From positions 1-51,171 of the forward strand of contig NZ_RDQF01000055.1 in NCBI RefSeq assembly GCF_004114425.1: a DNA stretch of 51,171 bases. The letters are read 5' to 3'. The stretch comes from Bradyrhizobium vignae (GTDB lineage: Bacteria > Pseudomonadota > Alphaproteobacteria > Rhizobiales > Xanthobacteraceae). Shown piece after piece: positions 6,834 to 21,930 of the stretch (position 1 is the stretch's first letter; every line of letters starts with the position of its first letter). Both the position numbers and the translations under genes were made by a program. Below the pieces are notes generated by a model. That model made no database searches and was not told where the DNA came from. It was given only the letters and a program-made list of their open reading frames with translations.

Positions 6834-7856
6834 GACGAGCTCTCGCTCGGCCTGCGAGAGCATTTCGCAGGCTATGCCAACGACGTCGTCAGCCGCTTCG
6901 GCATCGCGCCGGGTTCGCTGGTCGTCGAGCTCGGCAGCAACGACGGATCGCTGCTCGGCTTCTTCAAGGAGCGCGGCATGCGTGTGCTGGGTGTCGATCC
7001 TGCAGTCGACATCGCGCGGCGCGCGACGGAAGCGGGAATCGAGACTATCGGCGATTTCTTCACCGATGCGATCGGGCACCGCATCCTGCAGAGCCATGGT
7101 GCGGCGAGCGTCGTGATCGCCAACAACATGATCGCCAATGTCGACAATCTCGATCCGCTGGTGATCGGGGTTCGCGACGTGCTTGCGCCGGACGGATTGT
7201 TCGTGTTCGAAACGCAATACGGCGTCGATGTCACCGAGAAGAACCTGCTCGACACCGTCTATCACGAGCATCTGTCGTATTTTAACATCAAGCCGCTGAC
7301 GCGCTTTTTCGCCCGGCTTGGCATGGAAGTGATCGACGTCCAGCACATCTGGACCAAGGGCGGCTCGATCCGCGTGACGGTCCAGCGCGCCGGCGGTGCG
7401 AAGAAGCCGTCCGCGGAGGTCGCGCGCTTCATCGCGGAGGAGGACCGGCTCGGTGTCGATCAGCCGGCCTATTATGCGCCCTATGTGAAGAGGATCGCTG
7501 CCATCCGCGACGAGCTGGTCGCGATGGCGGATGCCGCCCATGCGCGTGGTCAGCTGGTCGCCGGCTACGGCGTCTCGGTCGGCACCACGACCCTGCTTCC
7601 GCAGTTCGGCCTGGAGAACAAGATCGACTTCCTGGTGGACGACGACCCAAAAAAGGGGAACGTGATGGCCGGCCCGGGTTACGACATTCCGATTCTGCCT
7701 CCGGCCGCCCTTTACGAGCGCAAGCCCGCCTTCGTCGTGGTCTTCGCCTGGCGCTATGTCGACCCGATCCGGGCAAAGCACGCTCGCTATTTCGCCGAAG
7801 GTGGAAAGTTCGTGGTGCCGCTGCCTGGCATTTCCATGGTGGATCGGGCCGACTGA
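6777..7856 (+). CDS. Class I SAM C-methyltransferase, 5'-truncated
   Basis: From about residue 19 the protein is a methyltransferase of the kind that C-methylates deoxysugars (NovU/TylC3-like): SAM motif VVELGSNDGSLLGFF, then FVFETQYGVDVTEKNLLDT, YHEHLSYF, and a C-terminal domain with VAGYGVSVGTTTLLPQFGL and FVVVFAWRY. Full-length relatives start with a cysteine-rich zinc-binding domain of about 80 residues, which is absent. The first 18 codons, from a GTG at 6777, are antisense to the integrase relic, so the gene has lost its own start at a junction near 6834. It is probably non-functional although the rest is intact. Confidence 0.75.
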   Translation: MPAFARASHIARQFQWPSDDELSLGLREHFAGYANDVVSRFGIAPGSLVVELGSNDGSLLGFFKERGMRVLGVDPAVDIARRATEAGIETIGDFFTDAIGHRILQSHGAASVVIANNMIANVDNLDPLVIGVRDVLAPDGLFVFETQYGVDVTEKNLLDTVYHEHLSYFNIKPLTRFFARLGMEVIDVQHIWTKGGSIRVTVQRAGGAKKPSAEVARFIAEEDRLGVDQPAYYAPYVKRIAAIRDELVAMADAAHARGQLVAGYGVSVGTTTLLPQFGLENKIDFLVDDDPKKGNVMAGPGYDIPILPPAALYERKPAFVVVFAWRYVDPIRAKHARYFAEGGKFVVPLPGISMVDRAD

Positions 7857-8179
7857 CTGTGCCGGGCTGCCGATGGTCTCCCCGGCGCCTTGCGGGCGGT
7901 GGATAACCCCTTGATCCACATGGTCTCTGCACGGCCGTCCGGGGGAAGGCGGCTTGCCCGCACGAACTCTCTATATCTTGACCTTTGGCCCCATCCGCAG
8001 TAGATACCCCGCACTCGCAGCCGGCCCGTTAGACGCGGATCTCCGGCGCGGCTTTGAAATCCCCGAACAATCGAGCCCGGTTTCCGGCTCATCCTTCGAG
8101 ACAGAGGGCTGGGCCAACGTCGGCTGTTCGGATCCCTGAAATTCATTCGCGTCTGTCGACGGACGCTGGACCCTAGACG
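7857..8179. other. Intergenic region upstream of secE
   Basis: These 323 bases have no gene. They contain a small hairpin GTGGAT/ATCCAC (about 7900-7921) after the methyltransferase relic, and a promoter-like pair at 7978-8006. The region right of about 7940 probably belongs to the ancestral tRNA-Trp/secE spacer. Confidence 0.5.
7978..8006 (+). promoter_or_regulatory. Candidate secE-nusG promoter
   Basis: TTGACC (7978-7983) matches five of six bases of the -35 consensus and is preceded by C, as is common in alphaproteobacteria; 17 bases later is TAGATA (8001-8006), a weak -10. secE starts 174 bases downstream. This is the best housekeeping promoter candidate for the secE-nusG-rplK-rplA transcript now that tRNA-Trp is 3.8 kb away. 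Confidence 0.45.
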
Positions 8180-8371
8180 ATGGCAGTCAGCCCGTTCAAG
8201 TTCTTGCAGGAAGTGCGCTCGGAGACTGCCAAGGTCACTTGGCCGACCCGCCGCGAGACCACGATCACCACCATCATGGTGTTCGTCATGGTCGCGCTGG
8301 CCTCGATCTTCTTCTTCGCCGCCGACCAGATCATCCGCTACCTCATCACCTTCGTCCTGGGCATTCACTGA
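8180..8371 (+). CDS. secE: Preprotein translocase subunit SecE
   Basis: A 63-residue single-spanning SecE, the small clamp subunit of the SecYEG channel in the inner membrane. The cytosolic amphipathic helix (FKFLQEVRSETAKVTWPTRR) includes the conserved EVRSETAKVTWPTR signature, followed by one membrane segment at about residues 30-58. This is the short form without the extra two helices of E. coli. The stop TGA overlaps the nusG start by one base, so the two are translationally linked. SecY, its partner, is at 41046. Confidence 0.97.
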   Translation: MAVSPFKFLQEVRSETAKVTWPTRRETTITTIMVFVMVALASIFFFAADQIIRYLITFVLGIH

Positions 8372-8925
8372 TGGCAACAGCAACCGCTCAAGTGTCCGAC
8401 AAGCGCTGGTACATCGTCCACGCCTATTCGAACTTCGAGAAGAAGGTCGCCGAATCGATCCGCGAGCAGGCCAAGCAGCGTGGGCTCGAGGATTTGTTCG
8501 AGCTGGTGCTGGTTCCGACCGAGAAGGTCACGGAAGTGCGCCGCGGCCGCAAGATCGACGCCGAGCGCAAGTTCTTCCCGGGTTACGTGCTGGTGAAGAT
8601 GAAGTTGACCGACGAGGCGTTCCATCTGATCAAGAACACGCCGAAGGTCACCGGCTTCCTCGGCGCGGAAAACAAGCCGATGCCGATCTCGGAAGCCGAG
8701 GCCATGCGCATCCTGCACCAGGTGCAGGAAGGCGTGGAACGGCCGAAGGCGTCGGTGTCGTTCGAGATCGGCGAGAACGTGCGCGTGGCCGACGGCCCGT
8801 TCGCCTCGTTCTCGGGTGTGGTCGAGGAAATCGATGAGGCGCGCTCGCGCGTGAAGGTCGCGGTGTCGATCTTCGGCCGCGCGACGCCGGTCGAGCTGGA
8901 ATTCGGTCAGGTCGAGAAGGTCTGA
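8371..8925 (+). CDS. nusG: Transcription termination/antitermination factor NusG
   Basis: A 184-residue NusG, which binds RNA polymerase to promote processivity and links it to Rho and the ribosome. The NGN domain (KRWYIVHAYSNFEKKVAESI, FFPGYVLVKM) fills residues 1-125 and the KOW domain (VADGPFASFSGVVEEIDEAR) the C-terminus. The start is fixed by the one-base overlap with secE (TGATG) and by homology; a longer open frame upstream is out of register with secE. rplK follows after 133 bases. Confidence 0.98.
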   Translation: MATATAQVSDKRWYIVHAYSNFEKKVAESIREQAKQRGLEDLFELVLVPTEKVTEVRRGRKIDAERKFFPGYVLVKMKLTDEAFHLIKNTPKVTGFLGAENKPMPISEAEAMRILHQVQEGVERPKASVSFEIGENVRVADGPFASFSGVVEEIDEARSRVKVAVSIFGRATPVELEFGQVEKV

Positions 8926-9026
8926 CCGGGTAACGCGTGAGGCCGAAAGGCTTCGCGCAAAGAGAGGCCGTGGGAGGGAGAGGGCGGTTGCCAGCCGCAT
9001 CCGACCCAGACCACGAACCTGAAACC

Positions 9027-9042
9027 GCCGGCAATCGCCGGC
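9027..9042 (+). promoter_or_regulatory. Hairpin before the rplK ribosome site
   Basis: GCCGGC-AATC-GCCGGC folds into a 6-bp stem just upstream of the rplK Shine-Dalgarno (ACAGGAG). In several bacteria ribosomal protein L1 represses rplK-rplA by binding near this point. Whether this hairpin is the L1 site cannot be told from sequence alone. Confidence 0.3.
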
Positions 9043-9058
9043 ACAACAGGAGTGATAC

Positions 9059-9487
9059 ATGGCAAAGAAAGTGACCGGATACCTGAAGCTTCAGGTCCCG
9101 GCCGGTGCGGCGAATCCTTCGCCCCCGATCGGTCCCGCGCTCGGTCAGCGCGGTCTCAACATCATGGAGTTCTGCAAGGCGTTCAACGCCCAGACCCAGA
9201 AGGAAGAGAAGAACACCCCGATCCCGGTGATCATCACCATCTATGCGGACCGTTCCTTCACCTTCGAGATGAAGACGCCGCCGATGTCCTACTTCCTCAA
9301 GCAGGCGGCCAAGATCCAGTCCGGCTCGAAGGCGCCGGGCCGTGACAAGGCCGGCAAGGTGACCAAGGCGCAGGTGCGCGAGATCGCCGAGAAGAAGATG
9401 AAGGACTTGAATTGCGACACCATCGAATCGGCCATGAAGATGGTCGAGGGCTCCGCCCGTTCGATGGGTCTGGAAGTTGCGGGGTAA
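9059..9487 (+). CDS. rplK: 50S ribosomal protein L11
   Basis: A 142-residue L11, part of the GTPase-associated centre of the large subunit. The N-terminal domain shows LQVPAGAANPSPPIGPALGQ and GLNIMEFCKAFN, the proline-rich thiostrepton-site surface; the C-terminal RNA-binding domain shows ARSMGLEV near the end. Length matches the family. AGGAG precedes the ATG by 7 bases. rplA follows after 6 bases. Confidence 0.98.
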   Translation: MAKKVTGYLKLQVPAGAANPSPPIGPALGQRGLNIMEFCKAFNAQTQKEEKNTPIPVIITIYADRSFTFEMKTPPMSYFLKQAAKIQSGSKAPGRDKAGKVTKAQVREIAEKKMKDLNCDTIESAMKMVEGSARSMGLEVAG

Positions 9488-9493
9488 GCGGCC

Positions 9494-10186
9494 ATGGCAA
9501 TCGGAAAGCGTTTGAACAAAGCCCGCGAAGGCATTGACCGCGAAAAGCTTTACCCGCTCGCGGACGCCATCAAGATGGTCAAGGAGCGCGCGAAAGCGAA
9601 GTTCGACGAGACCATCGAGGTCGCCATCAATCTCGGCGTCGATCCGCGTCACGCCGACCAGATGGTCCGCGGCGTCGTGACCCTGCCGAACGGCACCGGC
9701 CGTACGCTCCGCGTCGGCGTGTTCGCCCGCGGCGCCAAGGCCGATGAGGCCAAGGCTGCGGGTGCCGACGTCGTCGGCGCCGAGGACCTGGTCGAGAAGG
9801 TGCAGAACGGCACGATCGATTTCGACCGCTGCATCGCCACCCCCGACATGATGCCGCTGGTCGGCCGCCTCGGTAAGGTGCTCGGCCCGCGCGGCCTGAT
9901 GCCGAACCCGAAGATCGGCACCGTGACCATGGACGTCACAGGTGCGGTGAAGGGTGCCAAGGGCGGCTCGGTCGAGTTCCGGGTCGAGAAGGCCGGCATT
10001 CTGCAGGCCGGTGTCGGCAAGGCCTCGTTCTCCGAGGAGAAGCTGGTCGAGAACATCAAGGCTCTCGCGGACGCCGTCTCCAAGGCGAAGCCGGCCGGTT
10101 CCAAGGGCACCTACATCCAGCGCGTTGCGGTGTCCTCGACGATGGGCCCCGGCGTGAAGGTCGAGCCGGGGACCATTCTCGGCTGA
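9494..10186 (+). CDS. rplA: 50S ribosomal protein L1
   Basis: A 230-residue L1, which forms the mobile stalk at the ribosomal E site and usually represses its own operon. Recognisable blocks are TIEVAINLGVDPRHADQMVR, GPRGLMPNPKIGTV and GSVEFRVEKAGI. It starts 6 bases after rplK and is probably translated by coupling. Unlike in many genomes it is not followed directly by rplJ: a terminator-like hairpin and a dehydrogenase relic intervene. Confidence 0.98.
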   Translation: MAIGKRLNKAREGIDREKLYPLADAIKMVKERAKAKFDETIEVAINLGVDPRHADQMVRGVVTLPNGTGRTLRVGVFARGAKADEAKAAGADVVGAEDLVEKVQNGTIDFDRCIATPDMMPLVGRLGKVLGPRGLMPNPKIGTVTMDVTGAVKGAKGGSVEFRVEKAGILQAGVGKASFSEEKLVENIKALADAVSKAKPAGSKGTYIQRVAVSSTMGPGVKVEPGTILG

Positions 10187-10206
10187 AGTTTGAAAATTGC
10201 ATGAGG

Positions 10207-10248
10207 CGGGGGGCGGAATTGGGCGACCGATTCCGCCCCTCGTCGTTT
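10207..10248 (+). terminator. Hairpin terminator after rplA
   Basis: A perfect 10-bp stem, GGGGCGGAAT (10210-10219) with ATTCCGCCCC (10230-10239), loop of 10, starts 24 bases after the rplA stop and is followed by a T-rich but interrupted stretch (tcgtcgtttgt). It probably ends or attenuates the secE-rplA transcript. Confidence 0.6.
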
Positions 10249-10276
10249 GTGGTGGCGTTGACTGGAAACAAGAACA

Positions 10277-11229
10277 ATGGCTGACAAGGTCCTGATCTAC
10301 TCGCGCTTTCCCAAGTCGATGATGGTGCGTTTCGCCGAGCGGTTCGAACTGCTCGACACCGGCGGCAAGCCGGCGCGGGAGGTGTTTCCGGCCGACGTGC
10401 TCGGCGGCATCCGTGCGCTGCTGACCGCGGGCGGCTCGCCGCTGGGGGCAGAGGCGATGGACCTGTTTCCAAAGCTCGGCGTCATCGTCTGCTACGGCAC
10501 CGGCTATGACGGCGTCGACCTGAAGGCCGCCGCCGCCCGCAATATCGCGGTCGGCCACAGTCCGGGCGCAAATGCGGCTTCCGTCGCTGACATTGCGATG
10601 ACCCTGATGCTGGCGACGACGCGGCGGATTTTGGTGGCCGACCAGTATGTCCGCAGCGGCGACTGGGCGGCCTCGAAACAATCGCCGATGATGCGTCCCC
10701 AGGCCGGCATGCCCGGCCGCCGCATCGGCGTCTATGGCATGGGCGAGATCGGACGCAAGATCGCCGCGCGCTGCGTCGCTTTCGAGAGCGAGGTCGGCTA
10801 CTACAGTCGCACCAAATACGATCTGCCCTATCAATATTTCCCGTCGCTGGAGGCGCTGGCCGACTGGTGCAGCGTGCTGATGATCGCGGTGCGGGCAGGG
10901 GCCGAGACCCAACATGTCGTCAACGCCGATATCCTCAGGCGAATCGGCGCGGACGGCTACGTCGTCAACATCTCCCGCGGCTCCGTCGTCGACGAGAAGG
11001 CCCTGGTCGCGGCGCTCACCGACAAGACCATCGCGGGGGCCGGCCTCGACGTCTTCGAGAAGGAACCGCACGCGCCCGACGCGCTGACCGCGCTCCCGAA
11101 CGTCGTGTTCGCCCCCATATCGGCGGCCACACCCTGGACTCGCACGTTGCCATGCAGAATTGTGTGCTGGCGAACCTGGCGGCGTTTTTCGAGGGCAAGC
11201 CGCTGCCTTACGCCGTCAAATCGGCCTGA
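10277..11229 (+). pseudogene. D-2-hydroxyacid dehydrogenase, frameshifted
   Basis: An NAD-dependent D-isomer-specific 2-hydroxyacid dehydrogenase: Rossmann motif RIGVYGMGEIGRKIAARC near residues 149-166, VNISRGSVVDEKAL with the catalytic Arg neighbourhood, and GLDVFEKEPHAPD. After LPNVVFAP the frame breaks; adding one C to the run at 11112-11116 restores PHIGGHTLDSHVAMQNCVLA and an end at FFEGKPLPYAVKSA (11229), giving a normal length of 317 residues. The break falls exactly at the catalytic His of PHIGGHT. As written, translation would run on to 11572 in nonsense. It is a recent pseudogene or a homopolymer sequencing error. Placement between rplA and rplJ is unusual. Confidence 0.85.
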
Positions 11230-11295
11230 ATCGGTCCCTGTTGGGCCATCCCAAGCCCTGTCGGCAATAGCTTGGAACTGGTGTGAATTTTGCTC

Positions 11296-11323
11296 TTGGC
11301 AAGCAGGCCCGGAGCGGTTAAAG
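11296..11323 (+). promoter_or_regulatory. Candidate promoter for rplJ-rplL-rpoB-rpoC
   Basis: TTGGCA (11296-11301) and TTAAAG (11318-11323) are spaced by 16 bases. The -10 is imperfect. It would give a leader of nearly 500 bases, which is long but consistent with the structured leader found before rplJ. Confidence 0.3.
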
Positions 11324-11639
11324 AACCGCCTCCGGACGTGCCGGCCTCGGCTGGCGCGTCCGTGCACGCATTCCGAAAACCCGACACGGCAGGAGATCAT
11401 TCCTTTTCAGGACGTCCGCAAGGATTTGCCGGAAAAGGAAGGAAAACCCGTCGGTTGGCTGGGGTGCGGGCAGAGGTCGGACGGTTCGCCGGCTGACCTT
11501 GTCCTGTCCAAGACTGCAGGCGCCCGCGGGAAATTTCGATTTCTCAACGGCTTAATCGCATGGCCTGCATAGACGGGTGAAGACCGGATTTCACTTCGCA
11601 CCCAGCTTTAAGGGCTGGCTTCGCGAAAAGAGTCTGGTT

Positions 11640-11815
11640 CGGACCTCGACACGCCGTGGGCCTCTAACGGGCTCCCGGAGGGCAGGCTTTGAATTGTCGT
11701 CTTGCCCGGCGTGTCTGATGGGTTTTTGACCCGGAGGTTCAGGTTTGGGCGGGACGATGGGTGCAACCCGGCGGTCCCGCTTCTCGCGATGACCGCCAAC
11801 CGGAGAGAGCTTGCT
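11640..11815 (+). promoter_or_regulatory. rplJ (L10) leader, candidate autoregulatory RNA
   Basis: CACGCCG (11650-11656) pairs with CGGCGTG (11707-11713), enclosing a G/C-rich interior; then GGGT/ACCC around 11720-11732; then a nested hairpin GCGGGAC/GTCCCGC (11749-11780) with GGGT-GCA-ACCC inside. This lies directly before the rplJ ribosome site. In other bacteria the L10-(L12) complex binds such a leader to repress rplJL. The fold here is my manual reading, not a covariance model match. Confidence 0.5.
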
Positions 11816-12334
11816 GTGGAACGAGCGGCAAAAAAAGAAGCGGTCGAACAGCTCAATGAGGTCTTCAAGACCACGAGCGTCGCGGTCGTTGCTCAATATT
11901 CCGGCCTCACCGTCGCCCAGATGCAGAAGCTGCGCCAGCAGATGAAGCAGGCGGGCGCTGCGGTGAAGGTCTCGAAGAACCGTCTCGCCAAAATTGCTCT
12001 TGAAGGCACTGACGTCGTTGCCATCGGTCCCATGCTGAAGGGACCGACCGTGATCGCCACTTCGAACGATCCGGTAGCGGCGCCGAAGGTCGCCATCGAA
12101 TTCGCCAAGGCGAACGAAAAGTTCGTCATCGTCGGCGGATCGATGGGGAAGACCGTCCTGAATGTCGACGGCGTGAAGGCGCTTGCCTCGCTGCCGTCGC
12201 TTGACGAACTGCGCGGCAAGATCGTCGGCCTCATCGTGGCCCCGGCGACCAAGCTGGCCCAGCTCGCCAACGCTCCCGCGGGCAAGCTCGCGCGCGTCAT
12301 CCAGGCTCATGCCTCAAAGGGCGAAGCGGCCTGA
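11816..12334 (+). CDS. rplJ: 50S ribosomal protein L10
   Basis: A 172-residue L10, the base of the L7/L12 stalk. I chose the GTG at 11816 (product MERAAKKEAVEQLNEVFKTT) because GGAGAG lies 8 bases upstream and homologues start there; the frame is open back to 11702 but that part belongs to the leader. Blocks YSGLTVAQMQKLRQQMKQAG and KNRLAKIALEGTDV are characteristic. The C-terminal helix binding L7/L12 dimers is present. rplL follows after 54 bases. Confidence 0.97.
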   Translation: MERAAKKEAVEQLNEVFKTTSVAVVAQYSGLTVAQMQKLRQQMKQAGAAVKVSKNRLAKIALEGTDVVAIGPMLKGPTVIATSNDPVAAPKVAIEFAKANEKFVIVGGSMGKTVLNVDGVKALASLPSLDELRGKIVGLIVAPATKLAQLANAPAGKLARVIQAHASKGEAA

Positions 12335-12388
12335 CGCCCTTCGCAAAACTCAAACCCGAACCAGACTTACACTCAAGGAAACTGAACA

Positions 12389-12769
12389 ATGGCTGACTTG
12401 CAGAAGATCGTTGACGACCTCTCGAGCCTCACCGTGCTCGAAGCTGCTGAACTCGCGAAGCTCCTCGAAGAGAAGTGGGGCGTTTCGGCTGCCGCGGCTG
12501 TCGCCGTGGCCGGCCCGGCGGGTGCTGGCGGCGGCGCTGCCGCTCCGGCGGAAGAGAAGACCGAGTTCACGGTCGTTCTCGCCAGCGCCGGCGACAAGAA
12601 GATCGAGGTCATCAAGGAAGTCCGCGCCATCACCGGTCTCGGCCTGAAGGAAGCAAAGGACCTCGTCGAGGGTGCTCCGAAGCCGCTGAAGGAAGGCGTG
12701 AACAAGGAAGAAGCCGACAAGATCAAGGCCCAGCTCGAGAAGGCTGGCGCGAAGGTCGAGCTGAAGTAA
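12389..12769 (+). CDS. rplL: 50S ribosomal protein L7/L12
   Basis: A 126-residue L7/L12, present in several copies on the stalk, where it recruits translation GTPases. The N-terminal dimerisation domain (LTVLEAAELAKLLEEKWGVS) is followed by an Ala/Gly-rich hinge at about 35-55 and the C-terminal factor-binding domain (KKIEVIKEVRAITGLGLKEA). AAGGA lies 8 bases before the ATG. A 517-base spacer with hairpins separates it from rpoB. Confidence 0.98.
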   Translation: MADLQKIVDDLSSLTVLEAAELAKLLEEKWGVSAAAAVAVAGPAGAGGGAAAPAEEKTEFTVVLASAGDKKIEVIKEVRAITGLGLKEAKDLVEGAPKPLKEGVNKEEADKIKAQLEKAGAKVELK

Positions 12770-12788
12770 CGCAAGTTACTTCAGCGAA

Positions 12789-12818
12789 ATCCCGGGCTCG
12801 CGAAGCGAGGCCCGGGAT
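12789..12818. repeat. Palindromic repeat after rplL
   Basis: ATCCCGGGC (12789-12797) and GCCCGGGAT (12810-12818) form a long stem whose inner arms CTCGC/GCGAG pair with one bulge. The cccgggctcgc-gaa-gcgaggcccggg pattern is a dispersed palindrome type in Bradyrhizobium intergenic regions. Its place 20 bases after rplL lets it act as a partial terminator that sets the L12 to RNA polymerase ratio. Confidence 0.6.
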
Positions 12819-12835
12819 CTCGTCCGAAGATCGTG

Positions 12836-12860
12836 GATGGCCGGGTCAAGCCCGGCCATG
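12836..12860. repeat. Short palindromic repeat GGCCGGG/CCCGGCC
   Basis: GGCCGGG-TCAAG-CCCGGCC followed by atgacg is a very common small intergenic palindrome in rhizobial genomes. A related element, ATGCCCGGCC/GGCCGGGCAT, sits between rpoB and rpoC. Confidence 0.5.
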
Positions 12861-13286
12861 ACGACCTGAAAGACAGGGGCCGAATGCAAAAGGCATGCGA
12901 CGGAACGACCCTACGCAGGCCGAACACGAAAAAGTGTGGGGATTTGAGGGTTTGACCCTCGAATCTGCACTATTGTCGCCCCATATCGGGTCGGCAGCAC
13001 GAAAGCGCGGTGGGCAGGGATGCCGGATTTCCCTGTAAGCCGTTGGGAGAGCAGGCTATTTCGGGCTTTTGCAGTCCGTGAAGACGATCGTTGTGACGGG
13101 CGGGCGCGCATCTGCGCCCCGCGCGTCGTTTTGCGTTTTGAAGGTCTGAAGAACGGATTCAGGACATTCGCACCTGAAGCTGCGTCTCTGGCCCCCAAGA
13201 CGGGTTCGAAAATTCAACCCGGAAAGCGGTGGCAGCCGCGTTCCGGACGGCGCGCCCAGAGCGGGCGACGAAAATGAGAGGCCACG

Positions 13287-17411
<4,125 letters not shown>

Positions 17412-17422
17412 TTCGACCTGTC

Positions 17423-17447
17423 ATGCCCGGCCTTCACGGCCGGGCAT
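17423..17447 (+). repeat. Perfect hairpin between rpoB and rpoC
   Basis: ATGCCCGGCC (17423-17432) and GGCCGGGCAT (17438-17447) form a 10-bp perfect stem with loop TTCAC and no T-run. It starts 12 bases after rpoB. It is related to the short palindromes elsewhere in the window and could stabilise or attenuate the rpoBC message. Confidence 0.6.
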
Positions 17448-17540
17448 TGGCGCCCCTCCCGAGGCCTTGAGGGCAGGGCGCCCCGCTTGAGTGATTTTCG
17501 AATTTGCGGCCGGAGGCGACCGGCACGCGAGGAGAAGACG

Positions 17541-21737
<4,197 letters not shown>

Positions 21738-21772
21738 TGATTCATCCGTAGGAATACTGGGGACAATGAAAA

Positions 21773-21797
21773 GGCCGGCTTTTGCCGGCCTTTTTTT
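21773..21797 (+). terminator. Intrinsic terminator of rplJL-rpoBC
   Basis: GGCCGGC (21773-21779), loop TTTT, GCCGGCC (21784-21790), then seven T. This is a textbook Rho-independent terminator 35 bases after rpoC. Confidence 0.95.
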
Positions 21798-21930
21798 GCT
21801 GTTTCCTTCGCCTGCTGCGATGCGGGAAAATCTTTGTTCATCTTTCCTTCAGCCGCAAAAGCGCTTCTGCTAGGAGAGCTTAGCCCGGTGGTCCCGCGAC
21901 GGGGCAGGGGCCGAAGACCACGGAACTCTC

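Larger units (their letters stand above)
11230..11815. other. 586-base region between dehydrogenase relic and rplJ
   Basis: No protein gene is supported. It contains a promoter candidate at 11296-11323, a small palindrome GCGGTT-AAAG-AACCGC near 11312-11327, and a structured leader of the rplJ message from about 11640. The right part is therefore best read as the 5' untranslated region of rplJL-rpoBC. Confidence 0.6.
12770..13286. other. rplL-rpoB intergenic region with palindromes
   Basis: These 517 bases hold no gene. They contain two palindromic repeats (12789-12818 and 12836-12860), a stem GAGGG/CCCTC around 12945-12960, and a GGGCGC/GCGCCC hairpin at 13102-13119 followed by TTTT (13129-13132). 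The latter may attenuate read-through from rplJL into rpoB. No convincing separate rpoB promoter was seen. Confidence 0.55.

Noticed and set aside
4258..8180. Direct repeat of the tRNA-Trp 3' end as attR site
   Set aside because: I looked for copies of the T-arm and acceptor sequence up to secE and found none; the right-hand att site seems lost.
10277..11572. 431-residue reading of the dehydrogenase
   Set aside because: The last 115 residues are out-of-frame translation after the frameshift; the neighbouring frame gives the correct conserved C-terminus ending at 11229.
11702..11815. 38-codon longer start of rplJ
   Set aside because: The extra peptide has no homology, lacks a ribosome site and coincides with a structured leader; GTG at 11816 has GGAGAG at proper spacing.
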